DNA of 64,000 nt, taken from contig VZTJ01002480.1 of assembly GCA_013397795.1 (NCBI GenBank), positions 487,571-551,570 on the forward strand, read 5' to 3'. This document shows positions 23,201 to 31,983 of the stretch, piece after piece. The translations under genes were made by a program, and so were the position numbers. The notes below the pieces were generated by a model that ran no database searches, had not been told where the DNA came from, and saw only the letters and a program-made list of their open reading frames with translations. This DNA is from Orthonyx spaldingii (lineage: Eukaryota; Chordata; Aves; Passeriformes; Orthonychidae). How positions within the stretch are numbered: position 1 is the first letter of the stretch; every line of letters starts with the position of its first letter.

Positions 23201-26200
23201 TACAGGCTCTGGAGTTGTTAATTTTGGCTGTCGTTCCTTCATAAAGCTCCCTGTAGTTGTCTTTAAAGGCAGCTTATCATGAGGCACTTAAATAAGATGT
23301 CACAGCAATGTTTTTAGATATTCATCCTATAAAGCACTTAATTTCAAAGGGGAATTCTTTCCTCTGGCACTTCAGCTGTTCTCTTGAAAATGGCTTATAA
23401 AAATGCATGAGAACTTCTACACGAGAAAGCTTCAAATTAAATTGCTGTAAACTCTTGGTGCTGTAAAATTCCTTTCTGAGACAACGGACTGGTTCATGAA
23501 TTGTTTAATACTGAACATCTTATGATTCTTCTCTGCTCATAAGCTTTTCTGCAGTAGCTGGGCTTCCTTGGCTTTTTTTTCCTCTGGGGTGGGATACAAA
23601 CCTTGAAAAATAAAACGCTAATAAGGCTAATCCTGTGTTCCAGATCGTCACAGCTGGCTTTCAGCAGAGGGAGCTGTCAAGGCTTTGCACTGGAGTTCAC
23701 TTGCACTTGTCCAAGTGTATTCTTCATTTTTGTAGTCCAAATTCTTATGAGATTAAGTTATGGACTTATATTATTTACAAATATTATGATCAATGTTGTG
23801 TACAAATAAAGGAGATTAGGATAGAATATGTAGTTAGCTCCCAGATTATCTGAAGGCAAATGCTTCAAAGACTCTGTGCTCTTGCTGTTGGCCCTCTGAC
23901 CCTGGAACTGAAGGTTAATGCTGTGTTACCTCTCCTGTTTCTTGACAGAGAGGGTTCCCTACTCAAGCAGATGTGGCCAGCACTGAACGAGCCCTGCAGG
24001 AGATGCGAGGGCTGATATCCAGCATGCAGCAGGAAATCACTGCAGCTCTGGAAGAAAAAAAGAGGAAAGATGAAGAGGAAGAGAAACAAAAGCAGAAGGA
24101 GTTAGAGAAAAAAGAGCAGATGAAGAGTCAAACTCCTGCCCCTGCACAGCAATCAGGGGGAAAGCAGCAGAAGGAAGGTTGGTTAGGCCTTTTTAAAAAT
24201 CTTTTTTTTTTCTTTGCCTTGCATTTTATTTTAAATGAGTTTTCTCAGTAGAGGTTTAGATCTTTCTTAGTTATCATCTTTTTTTGTTTGTTTTAATAAC
24301 AGGACTTCAAGTTAAGACAGAAGAAAGTATCATGCAGTGGTACCAGCAGCTTCAGGATACTGCTGCGCAATGTGTTGCTGCTTTCAGTGAAATTGGAAAT
24401 TGCAAAGGAAACACTGAGGTATGAACAAATTATTAATACTGTTGAAGAAAGATTTTCTTAATTTCTAGGGTAAATAGGATAGCTTTCATTTAAAAAAAAA
24501 AAATTAATTCTATTGTAGCAGCCTCTGTTACCAGTCTGCTCATCCAAACTATTATAGATACATACTTGTTTGAAAAGGATTTTAAAGTTGTTTGTTTGTT
24601 TGTTTGTTCTCCAGGTGAAGAAGATAAAAACAAACTTGCAGAAAGCAGCTACAATCCCTGTGAGCCAGATCTCTAGCATATCAGGTCAGGAAAACACCAA
24701 GAGCTCAATCCCACTGAAATTCCTTTTGCTTTAAAGATTTTAGCAGGGCACAAGCATATCAAGTGTTCCTGTAATTATCCCTACGGCAGAAAGGCTGTGT
24801 GCACATCAGCTATCTGTGCAATAGTGTTTGCTTGTGTTTTGAAGGCCTGTAGCTTCCCTCAGAGGCATCTTTGTTCATCAGGATTAAGTTTGATTAATCA
24901 GATGGAGCAAAAGTGCGCTTTGGGATGTGGGTCTGGTGTTTGTGAAATTGATGTGGTCTGGGTAAGACTTGTCTGCTGTTCCTTTATCTTCTGTCTCCAT
25001 ACATTCCTTATGTATTTGCAGGCTCTAAGCTGAGAGAGGTGTTTGACAAGATCAATAATCTGCTCTCTGGGAAGCCTGTTCAGACTGAAGGGCAAACGGT
25101 GGCGGTGACTCAGCATCCACAGGGGCTGGAGTTTGTTTGTTACAAACTTGCAGAGAAGTTTGTGGTGAGAAAATCTCTTCTTTGGGGTGGCACAGGTAAC
25201 CAGTGCTCTAGGAGATACTTTTGGACACTGAGCTGTCTCTTCAGCTATGAACAACAAAATCATTGGGTGTTCAGTTTGTCTGTATTAATGCAGTGAAAGA
25301 ACTTCGTTTCTTTCACTTCCACCCCTTATTTTATTTCTTCTAGGAGGAAAAACTCTTTTAAATTTCAGGCTTATGTCTTACAGATTTTGAACTAGATAGG
25401 TACAGTGTTGTGGAAAATAGTTTTGATAATTAATTTATGGTGTATCACAAAATTGTATATAGGCTCACCCCTATGACTTGAAGGGGTGGTAGCTGACTTT
25501 CCTTTTCCACCCTCTAGAAACATGGGGAAGGGGAAGTATCTTTCCACCGTGATTCAGCTTTCCCAATTGCTGTGGTGCTCTCAGGAATCTGGGAATTACA
25601 CCCTCGAGTTGGAGACATCTTTTTAGCTCACCTTCACAAAAAGTGCCCATATTCTGTGCCATTTTACCCTGCTCGGAAAGAAGGGACTTCTATGGAAGAG
25701 TATCAGAGGTAAATTTATTAACAGACTTTTTCAGCATGAACCCTGCAAGGGTGAAGACTATTCTGAGTGAACTTCACTTTCCCCCATCCTGTAGGCATTG
25801 ACTCTGGAGGTTCAGTCACGAGTGTGTAAAAAACATCTTATTCCAACCCGCTGCCATGGCAGGGACACCTTCCACTAGACCAGGCTGCTCAGTGCCCCAT
25901 CCAACCTGTTCTTGAATGTTTTCTTGGATGGGGCAGCCAAAGTTTCTCTGTGGAACCTGTTCCAGTGCCTCACCAAATGGTGGAGCATAGGATCCAGAGG
26001 GTAGTTGATCAGCCTTTCCAGTAATTCTTGCATGGTTTTGAAGAATCCCTATTCTCAGTACAGTTGACTTCAAGTAAGCTGAGAGCTGCAGGGAGTTGAG
26101 TGAATATTTTACTGTACTAATACTAGAATGTTTTCTCATACTTAGAATGCTTGGATATGAAGTTCATGATTCTAAGGTGGAAGAACAAGATCATTTTCTT

Positions 26201-28669
26201 AAAAGGATGTCAGGAGTGATTCGTCTCTATGCTGCCATCATTCAACTCCAGTGGCCTTATGGAAACAAACAAGGGGTATGTGTGTGGCATTATACTTAGA
26301 GCCTTGTTACTATCCCAGGAGTTTATTAAATGTGTTGGAAGCTTCTTTTGTAGTTGAGGTGTGCTGAATTCAAACTAGCTCAGGATATATTTGAAGGGAA
26401 ATGGTCATAACCATGATGAACAAAGCAATACCAAGTAATTCATGGTGTGGGCTTTTACTTCCTTCACGTTTTCACAATGATCAAGTTTTATGTCAGGTTT
26501 TATAAAGAAGAAAGTAAATCAGAAAACTGCCGGTTTTGATAATTGTGTTTTAGAAGTCATAAAGCAAGTGCTGAGTAGCTTGTTTGTTGCTTTGTAGGCA
26601 CATCCTCATGGTCTGAGCTATGGATGGCGCTGGCTTGCACAAATGTTGAATCTGGAGCCTCTGGCAGATGTGACAGCTATGCTGCTTTTGGATTTCCTGG
26701 AAGTAAGTGGTGTGGATAACTGTTAGTAGTTAAATGTCACCAGTTTAGATCCCTTTTGGGTTCTGAACGGTTTGCTGAGGTGAGATTCACAGCAGGTTTT
26801 TTTAACTCATTCCTTCAGAAAGGAACGTGATTATTTCCATGTTCTTGCAAATATAGCTTTGGAGCTGAATGATTTCAAAACTGAAGTTTTTATACAGACA
26901 ATGTCTGTTGTTGTGCTTGATTCTGTTTAAGGTTCCTGGTACTTTAAAAATAGTTGTATGGTCTTATATAAGGTCTGTTCTAAGCACTTGGCAGTTTGTA
27001 CAGTGCAAGGAGGTCCTGTGGCAGTTCCAGCCAAATTAATTCTTAAAACAGGATAGGTTTCTTATAAATAAGAGCCAAAGTTAAAGGCTGAAGTCAGGGG
27101 ACACAAACACTCTTGAACACAAGCAGCTTCTGTGCTTTTCAAATGCTTCTAAAGAACTGTAAAAGTACAGATGAGAAAGTGGGAAGTGAAATACCCCATG
27201 GGGGATTCTGTTAGGGATGGTGAAGTCAGAGGAACATTTGTCCTGTAGATGGACTGTGTGGAGAAAGCTGATGAATCACTGCACACAGCAGTAATCACAG
27301 CGGGGCAATGACCACAGTGTGCCCCAGCAAATGGTGTTAGGGAAGAGACCTATTTTTGGAGGGAGACTGGGGTGAAACAAAGGATAACAAGATTTGTATC
27401 AGTGGCCACCACAGTCAACAGGAAAAAAGGTGATTGTGGTAGCAGAAATAGCATTTAGAGGATTTGCTTGTTTTAGTGTAGGTGTATTTCTTTAAATGTC
27501 TGAATAAAACATCAAGTTGTTGGAGTGGAACAGGTTCATTACAGCTGTCATGCAAGTCTGAAACCCAATTCTGTAACCTGCTCTTTGTGCTTTTCTGTCT
27601 CACAGGTGTGTGGCAATGCTCTGATGAAGCAGTATGGGATTCAGTTCTGGAAAACAATGTTCTTTATCCAGAAATCCTATATTCCAAGGTATGATATCTT
27701 GGGTTTGGAATGTCAGTGTTCACTCTTAAATGACTCATCCATGTTTTCCAATCTCTGCCATCCACCCCCACACCCACTTGTGAATCAAACCCAACTTTCT
27801 AAATAGATTTTGAAACTCGCTGTTGTTTCTGCAGAATTGAAGCTGTGACCAGCTCTGGCCAGATGGGCTGTTTGTCACGTTTGAAGAATTTTGTGCAGGT
27901 AAAGCAGTTTTTGGGGTTATTTTTGTTCATTTAGTTTTCAAGTGTTTTGGTTTGGGTTTTGGTTTTTTTCCCATAATTGAATATATGCATAATTTGGATA
28001 ATGAGGCAGGCACTGCTTGCAGCACACCTGATAATTCAGACTTCTCTCTGTGATCTAACCCATCTTTTGTAACTCTTCATTTACTGAATTACCTTAATGA
28101 TAGTTATGATGTCAAACATCTCACTGCTTTCTTACCTCACATCTAATTTTTGTCAGTGAAAATGTATTTTGATTATAAAGGAAGATCAGTGAGAGGAGAT
28201 GTACAGGTTGAGGATGATTCTGCTGAGTCACTTCTGTCATGCCTATTTCTTATCAGTAGTTGCTTGTTTTTAGCACTTGTCCTCATTAGATATATGGGGA
28301 AGTGACACTTTGCACTGCTCCTGTAGTATTTGTTTAGCATTGCATTCTGCATATATTTTTAACAAAGCTTGCAAAACTGTTAAATACTTGATTGTTTAAA
28401 TTCTTCTGTGAATGTTGACTTAGATTATGATATTAAAATATGGCAGCATTGAAGTTGTACTTTCATTTCGTAATTAATTCTGGTACATTTTATTAGCAAT
28501 GCTTTGAATGTACAGTAAGAGCCCTCAGAATTCCTGAGAAGAGATGCCAAATTAAGATACACGTTTATTTGTCTTTATTTTTTGTCTTTCTCTGCATTAG
28601 AAATGTCTACAGGAGCAGGAAATTCCGTTACCAAAGGGCATTCTGACACCTTCCTTTTGGAGAACATAG
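20153..28669 (+). CDS. GLE1: GLE1: mRNA export mediator, complete coding region (16 exons, 702 aa)
   Basis: Coding exons: 20153-20248, 20584-20805, 21843-21968, 22137-22285, 22606-22666, 22945-23199, 23949-24177, 24303-24418, 24615-24684, 25022-25164, 25518-25708, 26146-26275, 26598-26702, 27606-27688, 27835-27898, 28601-28669. The frame runs unbroken for 2109 nt, giving 702 residues against about 698 in human. Known role: at the cytoplasmic side of the nuclear pore, GLE1 with inositol hexakisphosphate activates the DEAD-box ATPase DDX19 to release mRNPs; it also acts in translation. Residues 1-50 resemble the NUP155-binding N-terminus (ETLEALRLSSKGRL). Residues 60-106 are Ser/Thr/Pro-rich and divergent. 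Residues 135-370 are a charged coiled coil. From about 385 to 702 lies the conserved GLE1 HEAT-like domain (PQGLEFVCYKLAEKF, AFPIAVVLSGIWELHPRVGD, MSGVIRLYAAIIQLQWPYGN). The start has a good Kozak context (GCGCCATGG). The downstream CR1 fragment lies outside the coding region. Confidence 0.97.
20584..20805 (+). CDS. GLE1: GLE1 coding exon 2, aa 33-106
   Basis: It starts AALEGC and has LSPYCGWVLDSL, aligning with LSSYSGWVVEHV in human. A Ser/Thr/Pro-rich disordered tail follows. The acceptor TTTTCTCTCGAG is unusual in having G before AG, but phase and homology fit. Confidence 0.88.
21843..21968 (+). CDS. GLE1: GLE1 coding exon 3, aa 107-148
   Basis: It encodes VAKVEGCIRMYEEMHRLKAK, matching the human GIKVEGCVRMYELVHRMK region. 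Confidence 0.94.
22137..22285 (+). CDS. GLE1: GLE1 coding exon 4, aa 149-198
   Basis: It encodes the coiled-coil ASEQLKRFDELRELKRHQEF and QEVMEK. It ends in phase 2 at AAGAG|GTGAGA. Confidence 0.95.
22606..22666 (+). CDS. GLE1: GLE1 coding exon 5, aa 198-218
   Basis: This 61-nt exon encodes SKEAQGQQEKLKEEHRHRAK. The acceptor is TGTATTGTAG and the donor AAG|GTCTGA. Confidence 0.92.
22945..23199 (+). CDS. GLE1: GLE1 coding exon 6, aa 219-303
   Basis: It contains ILNLKLREAEQQRQRQEELE and LSAYSNRGNQICGLVSGLIR. It is the largest GLE1 exon in the window. Confidence 0.96.
23949..24177 (+). CDS. GLE1: GLE1 coding exon 7, aa 304-380
   Basis: It encodes ERALQEMRGLISSMQQEITA followed by a Lys/Glu-rich helix and a Gln/Pro linker (PAPAQQSGGKQQKE). 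The donor GAAG|GTTGGT is weak but keeps the frame into QVK of the next exon. Confidence 0.92.
24303..24418 (+). CDS. GLE1: GLE1 coding exon 8, aa 380-418
   Basis: It encodes LQVKTEESIMQWYQQLQDTA, matching LQVKVQDITMQWYQQLQD in human. Confidence 0.95.
24615..24684 (+). CDS. GLE1: GLE1 coding exon 9, aa 419-442
   Basis: This 70-nt exon encodes LQKAATIPVSQISSIS. A (TTTG)n run precedes the acceptor. Confidence 0.94.
25022..25164 (+). CDS. GLE1: GLE1 coding exon 10, aa 442-489
   Basis: It encodes FDKINNLLSGKPVQ and PQGLEFVCYKLAEKFV at the start of the conserved C-terminal domain. Confidence 0.96.
25518..25708 (+). CDS. GLE1: GLE1 coding exon 11, aa 490-553
   Basis: It encodes AFPIAVVLSGIWELHPRVGD and LAHLHKKCPYSVPFYP, among the most conserved parts of GLE1. 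Confidence 0.97.
25826..25982 (-). mobile_element. CR1 LINE fragment in GLE1 intron
   Basis: The fragment contains CATGGCAGGGACACCTTCCA, CTAGACCAGGCTGCTC and GTTCCAGTGCCTCACC, antisense CR1 landmarks. It is diverged and lacks both the terminal ATAGAATC motif and the distal part. Confidence 0.8.
26146..26275 (+). CDS. GLE1: GLE1 coding exon 12, aa 553-596
   Basis: It encodes FLKRMSGVIRLYAAIIQLQW and PYGNKQG. It ends in phase 0 (GGG|GTATGT). Confidence 0.95.
26598..26702 (+). CDS. GLE1: GLE1 coding exon 13, aa 597-631
   Basis: It encodes AHPHGLSYGWRWLAQMLNLE and LLLDFLE. The donor is GAA|GTAAGT. Confidence 0.96.
27606..27688 (+). CDS. GLE1: GLE1 coding exon 14, aa 632-659
   Basis: It encodes VCGNALMKQYGIQFWK. 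It ends in phase 2 (CCAAG|GTATGA). Confidence 0.95.
27835..27898 (+). CDS. GLE1: GLE1 coding exon 15, aa 659-680
   Basis: It encodes IEAVTSSGQMGCLSRLKNF. The acceptor is TTGTTTCTGCAG. Confidence 0.94.
28601..28669 (+). CDS. GLE1: GLE1 last coding exon, aa 681-702 and stop
   Basis: It encodes KCLQEQEIPLPKGILTPSFW, then RT and TAG at 28667-28669. The tail matches the human long form (GLE1B type, ending SSFWRS), which is known to bind NUP42. Confidence 0.95.
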   Translation, partial: KCLQEQEIPLPKGILTPSFWRT

Positions 28670-28758
28670 ATCGGTCAGTATTTCCTTTCCCCTGGGGATG
28701 TCAGTGCTTTCAGACTTGGCTTTCTGGTTACAAATTAAGGCAAAACACATTTTGTGCA

Positions 28759-29228
28759 TTGAATCACAGAGTGGTTTGGGCTGGAAGGGGTCTTAAAGAT
28801 CATTTCATTCCAACCCCTGCCATGGGCAGGAACACTTTCCACTAGACCAGGCCCAGCCTGGCCTTGGACACTTCCAGGGATCCAGGGGCAGCCACAGCTT
28901 CTCTGGGCAACCTGTGCCAGGGCCTCACCACCCTCACAGGGAACAATTTCTTCCCAATATCCCATCCATCCCTGCCCTCTGGCAGTGGGAAGCCATTCCC
29001 TGTGTCCTGTCCCTCCATCTCTTCTCCCAGGTCCCTCTCCAGCTCTCCTGGAGCCCCTTTAGGCCCTCTGAAGGAAGGAGCTCTGAGGTCTCCCTGGAGC
29101 TTCTCTTCTCCAGGTGAACACCCCCAGCTCCCCCAGCCTGGCTGCAGAGCAGAGGGGCTCCAGCCCTGTGATTAACTTAGTGTCTCTCCTCTGGACTTGT
29201 TGCAACAGGTCAATGTTTCTTGGATAGG
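28759..29228 (-). mobile_element. CR1 LINE fragment in the GLE1 3' UTR or flank
   Basis: The block starts GAATCACAGAGTGGTTTGGG and GCTGGAAGGGGTCTTAAAG. It runs through GCCACAGCTTCTCTGGGCAA, CACCCTCACAGGGAACAATT and the CTCCAGCCCTGTGATTAA region. It is antisense, and the best preserved copy in the window. It begins only 90 bp after the GLE1 stop codon. Confidence 0.92.
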
Positions 29229-29258
29229 GAGCCCCTGGACACAGTTTAGAAGAATGAG

Positions 29259-29264
29259 AATAAA
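29259..29264 (+). terminator. GLE1: Candidate GLE1 polyadenylation signal
   Basis: This is the first perfect AATAAA after the GLE1 stop codon. It is 31 bp beyond the CR1 fragment, so using it would include the CR1 in the 3' UTR. Confidence 0.5.
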
Positions 29265-31315
29265 GTATTTTATCAACCTTAACATTTAATTCAAGAAGAT
29301 TTATCTATTAGACTTGGATGTTAATCCTTGCATTAGATCTTTATAAGTTCTTATATAATAAAGTACTGAAAATTCCAGACTTTTCCTTCCTATGTTGAAA
29401 CATGTGGAAGATGCTTTAAATCCAGTGTCCTGATGGCTCCACAGGTTAAGGACTCTTGGACTGAAAAATTGTGCAGTGCTGTTCAGCTCATGGAAGTGAA
29501 AATACCTCACAGCTTTATGAACTGTTAACATCAATCAATCTCAAACTTACTGCTAGAACTTTATTTTTGTACTTCTTACATCTGTTTTTTATAATTCAAC
29601 TGTAATTATGCTGATGGATTTGTTTATCTTAACATCATCTAAAAACTATGGTGAGACTGGTAAAGGCTGAGCAATGCCGACACTTGTCTCCCTTGGATGT
29701 AACTCCACTCCAAAAGGCAGGACTCTGGGTTGAAGGGAAGTAGACTTACTGCTCCAAAATGTTTGTGAGGGAAAGAAGAGCTCCTGTAACAATAGAAATT
29801 CAGTGTTTTTTTTCTGTTGGAGAGGGATGGTCCAGAAAATCCACAGCTCCTTGATGAATGCAGGAGATGGGAGATCTGTTGAATTTATGGTGAACTGTCC
29901 TTGAATGGTTTTGGTGGCCTCTAAGATGAGAAAATTTACTTCTGAATTCTACAAGGTCGTTAATTATTCTTGCAATATACTGTTTGAAGTTGAAAATGTT
30001 ATTTTTGCCAGACTGGGGTTTGTTTTTCCTAGAGGCACCATGGTTTGAAGCTGTAGAACATGGAGTTGAGGCCATAGGAGAATATGAATTTGATTTTCTA
30101 TATAATTCTTGAGATTTCTGAGAAAAGGTTGTACCATGTGTTTTGGAATTCAGACCTGTAAAACCCTTAACCCTTGGCTTTTAAATGGACTAGTACCTAA
30201 GTTAAATTTGTATTTGGTTTATGCGTTTTTTAAACTGACTCTGGAATTCTTTAGACTACTCTTACCTTGTGATTGTTCTGGGAAATTGGAAATATCCTCC
30301 TCGTGTCCTTTTTGTCAGAAAACTCTGAAGCAATGCAACTGTTATTAGTATACTTGAAAATGTACAAGGTTTTTTAATACTGAGTGGAGATATTTTAATT
30401 ATATATTGCATATCCATAATTATGGTGGAGATTCACTTTGCCAAGACAGTAATTGTCCGTTAGAAACAATTGTCTGCCTGTGCCAATCCCAAGGAGGAAT
30501 TTGATGGTTTGGTGATGATTTGATGAGAGCTACTAGGGGTTTATAACATTTGTGGGGTAAATAAATTATATATTTTTATAAAAAACAAGGTATCCTTTTC
30601 TGCCTGAGTAAAGAGCATCCACATACCTACTGTCTTAAAAATACTAATAAGATTTTCTAAATGAATGTGTGTACTTCATAAGAATCAATATTTATTTTTA
30701 GATGTAGCTTGAGGTTGTGTCTGCTGCTTGAGCTGAATGTTTGACTTTTTTTGTCATTTTAGCAGGTTTGGATGTTAGCCAGTTGGTGTTGTGAAAATGC
30801 AGTGCAAAAAAGGTCATATGCATATATTCATGGTGTTTTTACATGTGTATTTATATCAAATATGACCAAGGAGAGCATCGCAGATGTGAAGTACTGTGCC
30901 TTCAGGATGAGATATATCAAAGTTGGTATGAGTAAGGCTCCTGCTTGGAAACAGGAGTTCCAAGCAGTCCCAGGGATGCGATGTCACCATAAGTGCCTGT
31001 GCTTCCAATTAAGTACTTCACTCAAATAAAGTGTTATTAACTCACACAGCCATCAAACCCACTCACCAGTCTGAGCCAATACCGTTCTTGCTGCCTTCCA
31101 GCCCTCTAATCTCTAATTATTTTATTTTTTTTAGAGTAGAATGTGTCTATTTTAAATATTGATTTATGCTAAAGGCTCATTTTCCTTTGAATTTATGCAT
31201 CAGCTTTTCAGAAATAGCTTAGCCTTGACAGGGGCTCAGCTTTTTGATGCTGTGTCCTTGCCAGGCTGCTGCGTGACACTGCACGGCGCTTCAAGCAGCC
31301 ACTCTTACCTATACC

Positions 31316-31404
31316 TCTATACATCTGTATATAAATTATATATATGTATGTATATATGCGTATGTTTGTTTTATATCTATCTATATATAAATATCTATAT
31401 AATG
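31316..31404. repeat. AT-rich microsatellite
   Basis: This is an imperfect TA/TATG/TATC run (TATATATGTATGTATATATG, then TCTATCTATATATAAATATC). It lies immediately before the SPTAN1 CpG island. Confidence 0.8.
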
Positions 31405-31652
31405 TAAAACTAACGAAGCTGCTGCTTTGAGGGTGGCTGGACGCTCCCCGGGTGACCTGTCCCATCACTGAGCCGCAGAGCCTCGGCTCTCTGAGACCCA
31501 AACTGACCCTGACTCTGGAGAAGGAGGCGGAGACCACTCAGCCGCCCCCCTGCGCGGACATTTTAACCGATTCCCCCTCTAATCGTGTATTTTTGTGGTG
31601 CCCCAGGCCGGTCTCTGCAGGGCACAAACGCCCTCCGCACCCTGCACCTCCA

Positions 31653-31775
31653 CTCGGCTCTTTCCGGAACCGCTCGGGTCCTTCCGAAACCCCTCGTTCC
31701 TTTCCGGCCCCTGTCCCTCGTTTTTTGTCCGAACACCTCCTTCTTTCCGGGACTGCTCGTCATTTTCCGGAATCA
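31653..31775. repeat. Six-unit, about 20-bp degenerate tandem array of TTCCGG-type sites
   Basis: Units start at 31653, 31673, 31693, 31717, 31737 and 31756, with lengths 20, 20, 24, 20, 19 and 20. Each opens with CTCG (CTCC in the fifth) and has a TTTCCGGAA-like core 7-12 bases later: TTTCCGGAAC, CTTCCGAAAC, TTTCCGGCCC, TTGTCCGAAC, TTTCCGGGAC, TTTCCGGAAT. Several cores match the ETS-family (GABP/ELK) motif CCGGAA or its complement. Confidence 0.75.
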
Positions 31776-31877
31776 CTCGGCTCCCCGCAGTTCGTAGGCG
31801 AAGCTCGGGTGGGCGTGGCCTCTCGTCACGCTTTTCCCCGATTCTGTCCGAAGTCCTTCCGAAGCGCTCTGCGGCGC

Positions 31878-31885
31878 TGACGTCA
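31878..31885 (+). promoter_or_regulatory. SPTAN1: Perfect CRE palindrome
   Basis: TGACGTCA is the full CREB/ATF element. It is 13 bp upstream of the TATA box, a spacing typical of functional CREs. Confidence 0.7.
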
Positions 31886-31898
31886 CCTCCGGCCCCGC

Positions 31899-31906
31899 TA
31901 TAAAAG
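31899..31906 (+). promoter_or_regulatory. SPTAN1: TATA box of SPTAN1
   Basis: TATAAAAG lies in a CpG-rich context. It predicts transcription start near 31929, just before a GTGAGG donor at 31984. Confidence 0.7.
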
Positions 31907-31928
31907 GGCGGCGCGGGCGGCGCGCGCG

Positions 31929-31983
31929 GTCCGTGGCGGAGGGCGCGGAGCCGGCCGGAGGTCCCGGTGCACCCACAGACCCG
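31929..31983 (+). other. SPTAN1: Likely SPTAN1 non-coding exon 1
   Basis: The start is inferred about 30 bp after the TATA box. The end is a strong donor, CCG|GTGAGG. There is no ATG in frame with the protein, and translation begins in the exon at 40040. Confidence 0.55.

Larger units (their letters stand above)
28670..31400. other. GLE1 3' UTR and GLE1-SPTAN1 intergenic DNA
   Basis: There are no coding exons. The stretch contains a CR1 fragment, then AT-rich single-copy DNA with AATAAA signals at 29259-29264, 30559-30564 and 31025-31030, and an AT microsatellite at its right end. How far the GLE1 transcript extends cannot be decided from sequence; the first signal beyond the CR1 is the simplest end point. 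Confidence 0.5.
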
